A DNA stretch of 64,000 bases from Batkoa obscura (GCA_030770535.1 JASVEC010000033.1:62001-126000), one strand, 5' to 3'. Counted from the stretch's first letter, positions 50,334-60,287 are shown. The notes: generated from the letters alone by a model not told the origin. A program made the numbers and translations.

Positions 50334-52799
50334 TGGGGTTGTCTGAATTAGTTTCATTATTTTATCCAATTTTAAAAAAATTTGTATTTTAAAAACTTCG
50401 CTTAAAATTCTATAAAATCACATCTTTTATTAAAACAAAAGTACCCAAACACAGTTCTAAACCATTATATTATAGCTCATACTGTAAGTTAGTTGAATTT
50501 CTACTAGATCTTAAATACATGTTCTTATAAAGCTTAATTGAGAAATATTTATTATCAACTGCTTTATAACCAACATCGTAGATTTATTATCAAATAAATA
50601 AACTACTTTAATGTTATAATTACATTATTAATATATTGCCAAGTTAATAAATAGCTGCATGGGAGGGAGTGGTCAGCCCCAAAACTATAATTGACCATCC
50701 CTATATAGTACAAGTAATAATAGTTTTTACATATTATTACAGTTACTTGTTCTTTGACTATTTATTAACTTAGCTATTAATAACTTAAGTAACCCTAACA
50801 TTTAATAATCTATTTCTATCATTCAACAAACTACTTACTTGCTTAGTAAATATCGAAATTTTCAAATTCTCTGTTATCTTCGTAAGGTAAGCTGGGATCG
50901 ATCTTTTAATTTTTCTGTTTTCTATAGACTCTATAACTTTAATTGGGACTATATCGCTTTTTTTTGATGTATCAGATACTGGATAACAATGTAGTTTATT
51001 GTTATGTTTAATAAAATGTAAATACTTCTTAATGCCCTGCATCTCTATTATTCTTTTTGTATTTTTGTTTCTTTTATACTTTTTAAAAATTATATCTGTT
51101 TTCCCATTATTAACAGTCGAGTTATTAATTTTATTATGCTCACAAATAAAAGCCTCAAATCTTGAAATTAATTGATCGATATCTTCTATTTTACCTAACG
51201 CTTCAAAACTACTTTTCCATTTTGAAAGGTTTCCAAAATGTCCATCAACTATACTTTTTCCATGATGCTCAGCAAAAAAATTAAGATTAACATTCAAACT
51301 ACTATTTATTTTATGAATTTCTTTAAACATATAATGTAAGAACTCTTGGGATCTAAAATGATTTCCTGTATCTGCCCATATATTAATTTTTGTAAACTTT
51401 TTAAATAGAAGCTCTGTAGAGATTAAATCGATTAAACAATCTCCTGCATATGCTGAATCATGATTCAATATTTCAGATAAATAATCAAAGTAAACTTTGC
51501 CTATTGTTTTATCATCTTTTAAATATAATACACCAAAGCCTAATACTGATATAGCTTGTTTATTATAATGATCTAAATTTATTGAATCTGGTCTTGTCCC
51601 TATTTCCATATTTTGTTTAAAATCTAAAACTATTATACAACTTTTGTTATTTAATTTTTTGATAGTTTCATTAAATGTGTTTTTTTGAGTATCAACACAG
51701 AATTTATGTAATTTGTATAATTTTTCTTCTTCGTTAAAAATTTCTTCTATCTCTGCTTTGTTTTTTGCTGTATTTATTTTATTTTCAAATAACTTTTTTC
51801 TAACTGTATACTGGGTACATATATTACATAGATCCGTTTTTCTTGCTGGATTTTTGAAATTAGTTGGTATATATTTAAAGAACGTTGACCTGGCTACTGC
51901 TTTATCTCTTAGATCATTCAAATATTTACTATATATCATTCTTCTACTTTTATTTAATATATATATATTATCTGATGAATATTTACTACCACTATTTTTT
52001 TTATTAAATCTTGATGAAATAGTTGAATCATTTAGTAAATATTGTATGATAGTTTCAATTTGGTCATCTTTAATTTTTTTTGTATTTTTAATAATAGGTT
52101 TTAATGTTGATATTTTATTATTATTACTTGTTTTTGAATAATCATATTGATTTCTATTTATATTAAACCCAAAACTCTTACATTCATCAAAAGAATATAC
52201 TGAAGCTATAGTTGATAATAACGCTACTTGCTGACTTTTGTTTCCTGTTTCCCTTAAAGCACTAATTTTATACATTACTTGATTAAGTTTATTATTATCG
52301 ATAGTAAACTTTGATAATATATCTTTTCTTTGTTTTGTTTTATTATAAAATTCCATGAACCTTGGGTTGTTATAAGTAGCTCTTAAAATTGATGTAAATG
52401 AATTACAATGTTTATATTGTGTACTCCTCCCTATTGTATTGAAGTTTTCAAAAATTCCATTTCGAAGTTTAGTTATGAAAGTTTGCATTTTATTTTTATT
52501 TCAACAAAAAATAAAGTCAAATAAAGTCAAATAACTGTGTTTATATAATTATGTATTTATATAATTATATAATCATATAGTTATATATTATATATCTGTT
52601 AAATATCTAACAGAACTAACATAAAATATATAGTTAGGAAAATTAGCTATTTAAGAAAAGGAAACAATTAAAATAAGTTTTAAATAGAGACATTTAATTT
52701 TAGGCTTTTTAGATTTAACCGTTATATTGAACACAAACTTGGAATTTTAAATTTGGATTAATTTGTAAGTAGATTCTGAAACCAATTAGGACAGCCCCA
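50334..52799 (-). mobile_element. DNA transposon with TA target duplication and TGGGG terminal inverted repeats
   Basis: The 2466-bp element has imperfect terminal inverted repeats of about 25 bp. The left end reads TGGGGTTGTCTGAATTAG. The right end, read inward, is TGGGGCTGTCCTAATTGG, and TTTCA continues on both. It is flanked by TA at 50332-50333 and 52800-52801. The other arm of the inverted repeat shows the uninterrupted site with a single TA, which proves the duplication. It carries one long minus-strand gene. The TA duplication recalls Tc1/mariner-type elements, but the transposase does not look like a standard mariner or pogo enzyme. Confidence 0.9.
50785..52488 (-). CDS. Transposase of the TA-inserting element (DDE/D-type candidate, 567 aa)
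   Basis: A single intact open frame, MQTFITKLRNGIFENFNTIG and onward, fills most of the element. Near 219-264 a possible zinc site has DLCNIC and, later, HKFC. The likely catalytic core has three acidic positions: Asp289 in CIIVLDFKQN, Asp373 in INIWADTGNHFRS and Asp415 in HHGKSIVDGHFGNL. The HGKS-x-VDGHFG motif resembles the last-acid region of several cut-and-paste transposases (HGK-G-x-x-D-G). Proteins of this DFKQN / WxDxGxHFRS / VDGHFG type recur, from memory, in early-diverging fungal genomes. I cannot place it in a named superfamily. The frame has no breaks, and the promoter would lie in the AT-rich 52489-52799. Confidence 0.75.
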   Translation of the reverse strand: MQTFITKLRNGIFENFNTIGRSTQYKHCNSFTSILRATYNNPRFMEFYNKTKQRKDILSKFTIDNNKLNQVMYKISALRETGNKSQQVALLSTIASVYSFDECKSFGFNINRNQYDYSKTSNNNKISTLKPIIKNTKKIKDDQIETIIQYLLNDSTISSRFNKKNSGSKYSSDNIYILNKSRRMIYSKYLNDLRDKAVARSTFFKYIPTNFKNPARKTDLCNICTQYTVRKKLFENKINTAKNKAEIEEIFNEEEKLYKLHKFCVDTQKNTFNETIKKLNNKSCIIVLDFKQNMEIGTRPDSINLDHYNKQAISVLGFGVLYLKDDKTIGKVYFDYLSEILNHDSAYAGDCLIDLISTELLFKKFTKINIWADTGNHFRSQEFLHYMFKEIHKINSSLNVNLNFFAEHHGKSIVDGHFGNLSKWKSSFEALGKIEDIDQLISRFEAFICEHNKINNSTVNNGKTDIIFKKYKRNKNTKRIIEMQGIKKYLHFIKHNNKLHCYPVSDTSKKSDIVPIKVIESIENRKIKRSIPAYLTKITENLKISIFTKQVSSLLNDRNRLLNVRVT

Positions 52800-52801
52800 T
52801 A

Positions 52802-53040
52802 TATTAAATTAAATTAAACTTGATTTAATTTTAATAAAAAATTGGGCTAAAACTAGTGTAAAATTCAAATAGTTTTTAGTGAGAATATTTTACATTAGAA
52901 AGTGTTTTGGTGTAGGTTATGTTTTAATGTTTTATAATCTTTTTTAATAAACAAATATCAATGAATAATAGAAAATATAAGAATCTCATATAAGCTTTCA
53001 ACATTTAGCAAGCTTTATTGTAATTATAACTATTCGAAAG
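52802..53040 (-). repeat. Right arm of the inverted repeat, outer part
   Basis: Reverse complement of 47317 to about 47558, ending TATTCGAAAG. Its outer edge is 124 bp before the start codon of the Zn2Cys6 factor, so it contributes to that promoter region. Confidence 0.92.
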
Positions 53041-53164
53041 CATTCAATGAAGTCTAAACAACTTCTATTTTTAGTCAAGCTCTTAAAAAAAAGGGATATA
53101 AATTAGAGATTTTTGTTCTTTAATTCCAAAAAAAACTATCAATTATTTTAAGTAGCATAAAAAA

Positions 53165-54970
53165 ATGAACTCAACTAACGATATGGCTAATAATGGCGAT
53201 TATTCAACTAGCAGTGAGGCTTTAGATTCCAATAATCAATCCAAAGGATTTGAAGATCATAGCAAAAGGATTAAACTATTTCAAACTAAATTTGGTTCCA
53301 CAACACTTAATAATGAAGAACAAAACGCATCCACGAATAGCCAAGATTATGACGATAGTGAAGCTAAAGACAAAAAGAATAACAAACAAGCAAGTTCATG
53401 CGATAGTTGTCGAGAACGTAAATTAGCATGTAATAAAGAGAAACCGAGGTGTGATAGTTGTCGACGTAAGGACTTAACTTGCTATTATAGTTATAAAAAA
53501 ATGAGCAAAAATAATAAACCCAGTGTTTATATAACCAGTTTACAAAATAGGGTAGCTGAGCTAGAAAAATTGTTACAAGAAAAAGAAAGTGAGAAAGAAG
53601 TGAAGTTATCTATGCTAGATAATATTCATTTAAGTCATCCTTATTTTAAAGATCGAAATGAAATTTTGTTACATTTAATCAATACTTTTTTTCTTAAGAT
53701 GGTTCGTTTTATGGGTATTATCAATGAAGAAGAATTTTATTTACAATATCAACAAGGTACTTTAGATAAATTATTACTTTACTCTGTATGTGCTTTAGGT
53801 TCTATTTATTCTGATTATTTTAATATCTTATCAACAAAACACCATCCTGCTGGTAGAGATTTTGCTGATAAAGCAGAACAATGGTTAATGGAAAGGTTTA
53901 CAAGAACACCTACTTTAGTTTCGATTCAAGCTGGTTTGTTATTAGGTGCTTATGAGTTTGCTGCTGGCAGAGGTGAAATGTCTGTGTTTTTTTTATCTAG
54001 TACACATCGTGCTGCTCAATATATTGGTTTAAATTTTATTGATTCTACTATGTTATCTAATCCTATTAATCCAGGCCTATTAACTCACGAACAATTAGAA
54101 ATTAGAAGAAGAATGTGGTGGGAATGTTTAAGTAGTGATGTTATAGCAGCTACTTTAGTAGGAAGACCATTAATTATAGATGATCGAGACTATGTAGTGA
54201 ATTTACCGATGGAAGATAATAAATTAATGAAGTTAAATGAGATTGATGAGATATACTATTATCAATTATTATATACACTTATCAATTATTGGCGTGAAAT
54301 TTTTCGATTTACACATCACCGACATTTAAGAAAATGGTTGACCAACGATGTTATCTGTAAGCATATTAAAACTTATCAATTGAAATTAAATCATTTTAAA
54401 CTTACTTTACCACTTAATTTAACCTTTTATGAAGATAAAAAGTTAGTAGAAGCACCTACTAAATTACAATGTTGTGCTGCTATACTTTGCGTTGTTTCCA
54501 ATTTATTAACTATATTACTACATCGATCCCATTTAGCACATGCTATTGAAAATAAAAATATAGCTGAATCTGAGTTAGAATCAAAGCAGATATGTATCGA
54601 ATCAGCTACAAATATAGTCAAAGTAGTCGAAGTCTTTCAAGGGTATGAACAAGAATTAGGCGACGTATATACTTCTTTTGCAGTATTTAATGCAGCAACG
54701 ATCATTAATAACGTATTATATACCAATAAGAAAGAGTATGTTAATGGGTTACAAATTCATCAACATTACAAATTATTAAAACAGTTTTTAAAAGATCATG
54801 CTAAAGTTTGGAGTATGAATAATATGTTTTTGGAAATTTTAAAATTAATGGAACAAACTTTCAAAAGAGGTCAATTAAAACCTGATATCGAAGGGCACCT
54901 TGCTTGGTTATCTCCTACTTCTACTTCTTATGTACAATGGTATTTTTCAAATGTAGCATTTAATTCATAA
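53165..54970 (+). CDS. Zn2Cys6 fungal transcription factor
   Basis: An intronless frame of 601 aa. The DNA-binding binuclear cluster is complete: C79 and C82 in CDSCRERKLAC, then C89, C96, C99 and C106 (CX2CX6CX6CX2CX6C). A linker leads to a short coiled coil (ITSLQNRVAELEKLLQEKES) for dimerisation. The middle-homology (Fungal_trans) region follows, with LLYSVCALGSIYSDYF, AAQYIGLNFID and the typical RRRMWWECLSSDVIAATLVG then RPLIID. Targets cannot be read from sequence; relatives often bind paired CGG triplets. Its promoter region is formed partly by the outer edge of the inverted repeat, so expression may have changed with that rearrangement. It converges with the small unknown gene downstream. 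Confidence 0.92.
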   Translation: MNSTNDMANNGDYSTSSEALDSNNQSKGFEDHSKRIKLFQTKFGSTTLNNEEQNASTNSQDYDDSEAKDKKNNKQASSCDSCRERKLACNKEKPRCDSCRRKDLTCYYSYKKMSKNNKPSVYITSLQNRVAELEKLLQEKESEKEVKLSMLDNIHLSHPYFKDRNEILLHLINTFFLKMVRFMGIINEEEFYLQYQQGTLDKLLLYSVCALGSIYSDYFNILSTKHHPAGRDFADKAEQWLMERFTRTPTLVSIQAGLLLGAYEFAAGRGEMSVFFLSSTHRAAQYIGLNFIDSTMLSNPINPGLLTHEQLEIRRRMWWECLSSDVIAATLVGRPLIIDDRDYVVNLPMEDNKLMKLNEIDEIYYYQLLYTLINYWREIFRFTHHRHLRKWLTNDVICKHIKTYQLKLNHFKLTLPLNLTFYEDKKLVEAPTKLQCCAAILCVVSNLLTILLHRSHLAHAIENKNIAESELESKQICIESATNIVKVVEVFQGYEQELGDVYTSFAVFNAATIINNVLYTNKKEYVNGLQIHQHYKLLKQFLKDHAKVWSMNNMFLEILKLMEQTFKRGQLKPDIEGHLAWLSPTSTSYVQWYFSNVAFNS

Positions 54971-54998
54971 CTAAAAAGAGAACATGTTAAGTGTGAAT

Positions 54999-55024
54999 GT
55001 TATATTATATTATATTATATTATT
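54999..55024. repeat. (ATATT)n microsatellite
   Basis: About five ATATT pentamers between the convergent ends of the transcription factor and the small unknown gene. Confidence 0.7.
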
Positions 55025-55057
55025 AAGTTAAAATTAAACTCAGGTAACAATATTATT

Positions 55058-55396
55058 TTAAATATCTTTATTAACAAAATCCGAATGAGAACCATCATCA
55101 GGGATGAGGATATCATCATTAAAAGACAAATTAGCTTCATTAGTAACCAGTTTCTCTTTTAATCTTTTATAAAAATCAATACGTAACTCATACAATTCCC
55201 AAATTTGAATAAACAGTTGCTTGAATAAATGTTGTAAATGGGAATCTGGTAAATAATTCATACTATAAAAATGATATAAAATTTTACACATAGATTCTTT
55301 AAAATTCATACATTTTAAACTAATTAAGTTTTGTCGTAATTCAAGCATCCAATTTAATATTTCATAATAAAAATTATCACTATTAGTAGCGTCCAT
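55058..55396 (-). CDS. Small helical protein of unknown function (112 aa)
   Basis: A single open frame starting MDATNSDNFYYEILNWMLEL and ending HSDFVNKDI. Composition is protein-like: mixed hydrophobic heptads (LFKQLFIQIWELYELRIDFY), few low-complexity runs and an acidic tail. It suggests a helical or coiled-coil partner protein. I do not recognise the family. No intron is needed. It ends about 88 bp from the convergent transcription factor gene and starts about 235 bp downstream of the kinase gene's stop, on the same strand. Confidence 0.55.
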   Translation of the reverse strand: MDATNSDNFYYEILNWMLELRQNLISLKCMNFKESMCKILYHFYSMNYLPDSHLQHLFKQLFIQIWELYELRIDFYKRLKEKLVTNEANLSFNDDILIPDDGSHSDFVNKDI

Positions 55397-55630
55397 GGCT
55401 TTTGCTGTTTTTATTAGTTTATTGTGTCTGTTTGCTTCATTTATATATTGTTTTAGTTGAAATTTTGATTTTAATCAGTAAATTCAAAAAGGATAAACGA
55501 CCAATCATGTCAGTTTCATAATTAGATTTTTAAAATTATAAGAATAAAAATAAGTAAAGTAAAAATAAGTAAAAATGAAGTATTAAAATTAACTATCAAC
55601 GCCAATAAAACATAAAATAAAAATAGTTTA

Positions 55631-56363
55631 TTAATTATTAATTGTATTTTCATTATGCTGGATCTCCTTGTTATCATTTAATTTTAAAATATTCGTTGTT
55701 CTCTGTTCAATATATTTCCATACTTTATCGTTAATTATAGTTTCATTATTATCATTACTATTGTTTAATAGCTCATATTCTAAATCAATAATAGAATTGA
55801 ATCTTTCCCATTTTTGAATATCTTGAAACTCATTGATAAATCGATTCAATATTGTTACCCCAAATGTACCTTCAACTCGAGTTTCATGATTAACTCGAGC
55901 CATTATTCTATCTTCTAATATCTAATCATTATTTACAATAATCAAAATAAGAATATTTAAAAAATATGTCTATTGCTTACTTTCTTAGGTATCCACAATA
56001 CAATACAGTCTATAGGAATCCTATATTTTCTAGCTAAATTTATCCATGTTTTCCTTTGTCTTGAATCAATATTGCAACGGTCGATTATTATATTTTTACC
56101 CTAATAAAACTCAATAAAAATTCATACAACTTTTTTTCCCCTTACATTAACGATAGCTGCCGTTGCAGCTAACTCACAAGCCTCTCTATTACCAAGTTCA
56201 TCTTGATTTGCTCTTTCCCATCCCTTTTTTTATTTATACAAATTTAATATACAATCATTTATAATCAATTAAAAAATTATTCACTAACTTCATATCTATC
56301 ACAAAATTGTTTGGATATTGTGGATTTTCCGCTACATGGTGGCCCGACTAATATTATTATCAT
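55631..56363 (-). CDS. P-loop kinase, PNKP-kinase/AAA_33-like
   Basis: Four exons. Exon 1 starts MIIILVGPPCSGKSTISKQF at 56363 and holds the Walker A motif GPPCSGKST. Exon 2 reads GWERANQDELGNREACELAA. Exon 3 reads GKNIIIDRCNIDSRQRKTWI and the last exon starts ILEDRIMARVNHETR. The DRCNxDSRQRKTW signature and the NQDELGN block are typical of polynucleotide kinase domains and of aprataxin- or AKAP7-associated kinase domains, which phosphorylate 5' ends of nucleic acids or related substrates. No phosphatase or HIT domain is attached, so the protein is a stand-alone kinase of about 190 aa. The C-terminal tail is Asn-rich. The substrate is unknown. Confidence 0.78.
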
Positions 56364-56900
56364 CTCTTTCTATTGGTTTCGAAAAGTAAAATTGAAACTT
56401 AAAAACTTTTAAATTAGTTTTTTCAGAATATTAGATTGTAGGAATAGAATCGGTTCTTTATTAAAAAGAATAAGAATTAAAGCATCATCGAAACTTAATA
56501 AAGTAAACGCGTGCTAATGGGCTTAAATTATATTTAGTTCATATTGCTTTAATTATCAATAATTTTTAACATAGTTATTATTCTATTTTTTATAAAGTGT
56601 CGAAGCTTTTAGGTTTTCTTTACATATTGTAAAGTTGTAGTAAACATTGATTTCTATTATCATTTGAAAAGAATTTTCATGTTAAAAACTTGATGCTTTA
56701 ATTTTTTTAGTTCTATATATTTAAACAAGATATTAACTGCTATTAATAAATGAAATACTATTAAATTTAACAAAAAATATGACTAATGAAAAACATTTAA
56801 ACAGAGAAATACTAAATTATATCATTACTTTTACTTTCAACTTACAATGTATTTAATAATAATAATGATAACACCAAGTATGCAATTCAACTTCATTATA

Positions 56901-57131
56901 CTAAGCAGCTGTCAAAGCACTGCATTCAAACGATTCACCATAAACTATGTATAGCTCATAATCAAAGTCGTCAGCGTTAAGACTATCGAATGCATCTTTA
57001 CCGTCTATAAATGAGCTTATTTCAGAGAAGCAGCCATATTTAAAACATGGAACTGGGTTAGATTTTAATAAAGTGGCGTGGGCTGAATATAAGGTATACT
57101 TTTGATCTAAAGCTTCTAAAAAGCCTAAAAC
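56901..57131 (-). pseudogene. Orphan coding exon (gene remnant or unassembled 3' exon), family unknown
   Basis: The minus strand has 75 or so open codons reading LGFLEALDQKYTLYSAHATL, then LKSNPVPCFKYGCFSEISSF, then a stretch ending YGESFECSALTAA and a stop at 56901. The segment is richer in GC than its flanks and has protein-like composition. It begins right after a possible splice acceptor (TTTTAAG), but no upstream exon or start codon can be found in the AT-rich DNA before it. MITE-like copy 15 lies 140 bp upstream. It could be the last exon of a broken gene. I do not recognise the family. Confidence 0.45.
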
Positions 57132-57271
57132 TTAAAACTTTTTAAGAGATGCTATATAAAGTTTGTTTCATTTAATCTATAATTAAAAAGGAAGATTTTT
57201 ACAAAGATTCAAAGAATGTTTAGATTATGGAGCTTATAATTTGAATTTAGAAAAAATAAACTTAATAAATT

Positions 57272-57376
57272 AATGGGGATGTATTTTTTTTGTTTAGAAT
57301 TTTACTAACAATCTTTCCACTCAAATAGCGCTTAGAAGATAGAAAAAGTGATGAGACTAGAAAAACATCATCTAAT
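57272..57376 (+). repeat. MITE-like short repeat, copy 15
   Basis: Forward copy: AATGGGGATGTATTTTTTTT at the left, core CTTTCCACTCAAATAGCGC, right end AAAACATCATCTAAT (diverged). Confidence 0.7.
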
Positions 57377-57564
57377 GTTTGACTTTTAATTTTAAAGCAA
57401 ATTTAACTTTGAAAATTTAACTAATGTGTAAATTTGTAAATTTGGAATTTGCTTGTAAAGTTAAGCTAAAGAATCGGACAAACAATCTAAACATTTCAGT
57501 TGAAATTTAGAAAGCATTAAACTTTATCGGTGATTGCTTCATTTAGCATAAACTTATGGCCGAC

Positions 57565-57596
57565 CCAATGCTAAGAGTCCGACTACCGGAGCCAAT
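57565..57596 (+). promoter_or_regulatory. GC-rich promoter block with CCAAT boxes and a CCG-N5-CGG site
   Basis: Two CCAAT motifs (57565-57569 and 57592-57596) bracket CCGACTACCGG (57579-57589), a CCG-N5-CGG arrangement like that bound by Zn2Cys6 dimers. The block is a sharp GC island about 100-130 bp before the ABHD-type hydrolase start codon, a common position for CCAAT boxes. The factor that binds it is not known. Confidence 0.4.
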
Positions 57597-57697
57597 GAAA
57601 ACCAACCTAAAGATGAGATAACAAAATATAAAAAGAAAGAATCTTCCTCAGCTTGTTTTTTAAAAACTAAAATTACATATAACCAATATCAAACATC

Positions 57698-59020
57698 ATG
57701 TTCCAAAATTTTTTTAATTCGTGTAGTTATTATATTTGGCCAACAAACGAAAGTAAGGCTGAAGAAGCGGAATGGAAATTATTAAATAGTATTAAGGGGT
57801 TAGGTTGGGTTAATGATAAAATAGAAAAAGATAAAGAAGAAAAAGAGGAGATAATCAAGAGAGGAGAGTTAAAAAAGGTGTATATCAATGATAAGGATTA
57901 TATCAATACGTTTTCGATTTATGAAAAGGAAAGGGATAAAGTAAAAGGCGTATTAATTTTGACCCATGGTTATGGTAACGGTTTAGGTCATTATTTTCAA
58001 AATTATGAAGCTTTGGTCAATTTGAGAGGTTGGGATATTCATTCTATCGATTGGTTAGGCATGGGTAGATCTTCGAGGCCTCACTTTAATTTAAAGAAGA
58101 AAAAGGGTCAAACGGAATTGGATCATATTAAAGAGGTAAAGCATTATTATTTTATTTAATTTTTAACTAATGTTTTAATTGTAGGCAGAAGACTTTTTTG
58201 TAGAAAGCTTTGAAGAATGGACTAAAAAGATGGGATTAGAAAAATTTCATCTTTTAGGTCATAGTTTAGGTGGCTATCTTTCAACTGTATATGCTTTAAA
58301 ATATGCAGATAAAGTTGAAAAATTACTTTTAGCTTCACCAGGTAACTTTACAATAACAATAATAATTACATTGTTTTATTTATCTAATATTTGTTAGTTG
58401 GAATCCCAAAAAGTCCTTATTTAGTAGATAATTCAGATGAAGCAAAACTTGAAGCAGCCCATCAACAACAAGAGATTGATTCACCACTAGCTAATTCTGA
58501 ATTTGCAAAGAGACCAACAAATATACCATTTTGGGTACCATACGCTTGGGATAAATTAAATGTTACACCACAATGGTTAGTAAGGATGGCAGGGCCTTAT
58601 GGACCTAAATTAATATCTTATTATACGGATAGAAGATTAGCTCATTTAAATCAAGATCAAAAGAAAATGTTAGAAGAGTATTTGTACCATATCTCTTCAA
58701 TGAAAGGATCTGGCGAATATGCTTTAGGGTCTATTTTGTCATTTGGGGCATTTGCTAGATATCCATTACATAAACGTATGACTAAGTTAACTATGCCAGT
58801 CACCTTCATCTATGGCGAAGTTGATTGGATGGATTTTAGACATGCTTTGAAAATTAAGGATAACTTTAATGTACCTATTAAAATACATGTGCTTCCAGAA
58901 GTGGGTCATCAATTATTTTTAGAAAAAGCAGAACACTTTAATGAGTTCTTAGTTAAAGAATTGCAATCTAATAACACAGAGCCATTTACTACTAATATTG
59001 ATATTAACCAATTTGCTTAA
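57698..59020 (+). CDS. Alpha/beta-hydrolase of the ABHD4/ABHD5/Cld1 family (lipid hydrolase)
   Basis: Three exons (57698-58135, 58185-58341, 58398-59020) give 405 aa. The hydrolase core starts with GVLILTHGYGNGLGHYFQNY and WDIHSIDWLGMGRSSRP. The nucleophile elbow is HLLGHSLGGYLST. A lid region follows (FAKRPTNIPFWVPYAWDKLN). The acid lies in FIYGEVDWMD and the catalytic His in VLPEVGHQLFLE. The HxxxxD-like spacing, the GEVDWM block and the EVGHQLFLE ending match ABHD4/5 and yeast Cld1. Those act on N-acyl phospholipids, lysophosphatidic acid or mitochondrial cardiolipin. The nucleophile is Ser, not the Asn of ABHD5, so hydrolysis is expected. Cardiolipin remodelling is the best fungal precedent but is not proven here. 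Confidence 0.87.
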
Positions 59021-59130
59021 TTTATTTGTAAAATAAACTTTACTATTTGTTACATAAATTTTATTTCTATTTTTATTTAATTGCTTCAAACAAAGAATAA
59101 CTTCAAATTTACTTTTGTTTTTTAATCAAA

Positions 59131-59890
59131 ATGAAATTGATAAATTTATTTCAAAGACAAATATTAAAACGAACAAGAAGTATAGCTACTAATAGAATAT
59201 TAAATCAAGTAAGCAAAATATATAATATAATTAAAATACCGATTGATAACTTGACTTTAGACTTCATCATCGACAACGAAAACTGGATTATCAGGATTTG
59301 AAATTCAATTATTAGAATTAAGTCAGTTAAAAGAAGGGGGAACAGAGAGCAAACCAGAAAGACAAAAACCATCAGATGACAACTTAAATTATCTTAAAAG
59401 TTATTACACCACGAATACACCACCTGTTAACCAAGATGAACGAGAGGATATCATTTTAAGTAATATCATCCGTATCAATAGTTGTATAAAACAAGTGGAT
59501 CTATTAACATTAGTACAAGAATTGAACTCCAGCAAAGAATTAATGAATAAAAAAATCATAATAGAAGTGATTAAAAAATCAACTCAGTTTAATAACCATT
59601 ATATTTCTTATGTACTATTAGAACAATTTAAAAGATTAGGCTTGTTGAGTTATTTACAATTTATTGATGATAAAGTGATGATGGAGATAATGGATAGCAT
59701 ATGGCAAGGGACAAAGGATTGGTATAGGGTTAAATGGGTTTTAGATTTATGCGAAAGAGATGGGATTATGGTTACCAAAGAAATGGCAAAGAAATTAGAA
59801 GAAATTAAAGATTATTTTGATGGTTTACAAATGGAAGAAGAAGTTATAGATATTGATAATGTGATCAAGAGTGTTAGAATAAAAGATTGA
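59131..59890 (+). CDS. Mitochondrial protein, possible RNA-metabolism factor (Mtf2/PPR-like)
   Basis: Two exons (59131-59208 and 59261-59890) give 235 aa. The N-terminus is a strong mitochondrial presequence, with no acids and many K and R (MKLINLFQRQILKRTRSIAT). The rest is alpha-helical. It includes IKQVDLLTLVQELNSSKEL and VLLEQFKRLGLLSYLQFID, then WYRVKWVLDLCERDGIMVT. Such paired helices resemble the degenerate PPR-type repeats of Mtf2-like mitochondrial expression factors. Location is well supported; the molecular role is only a guess. It follows the ABHD gene by 110 bp on the same strand. Confidence 0.6.
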
Positions 59891-60287
59891 GGTGTTTGTT
59901 AATATTCGCGTATACTTTCTATCATTGTTTTATTATTCAATCTTTTTTGCTACGTTGACTATTTTTATGAATTAAGTATATTGTTTTATTTTTTGTTAAG
60001 TATATTATACTTTTTTAAGTGTATGATAGCTATCTTGTAATTTATCTATTATTGTTCTATTTTGTTTGCTATTACTTGTTATATTATTTCCCATATTAAC
60101 TTATACATTTATATAAATTAACAATACAACTATTCTTTAACTTGAGCATAATTTAGATTATTGACCAATAAGTTTTATTAGAAATTTAATCAATAAATGA
60201 TGCAAGTTAACTGAAATTGAGAATATTTAAATAAATTTTTTAATAGCTTATCTTGCTTATTAATATATACTACTATTCAAAAAAATA

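Noticed and set aside
57545-57610. A tRNA or a short peptide gene in the GC island before the ABHD-type hydrolase
   Set aside because: No B-box (GGTTCGA-like) or cloverleaf could be drawn. The peptide frame is only about 20 codons. A promoter block fits better.
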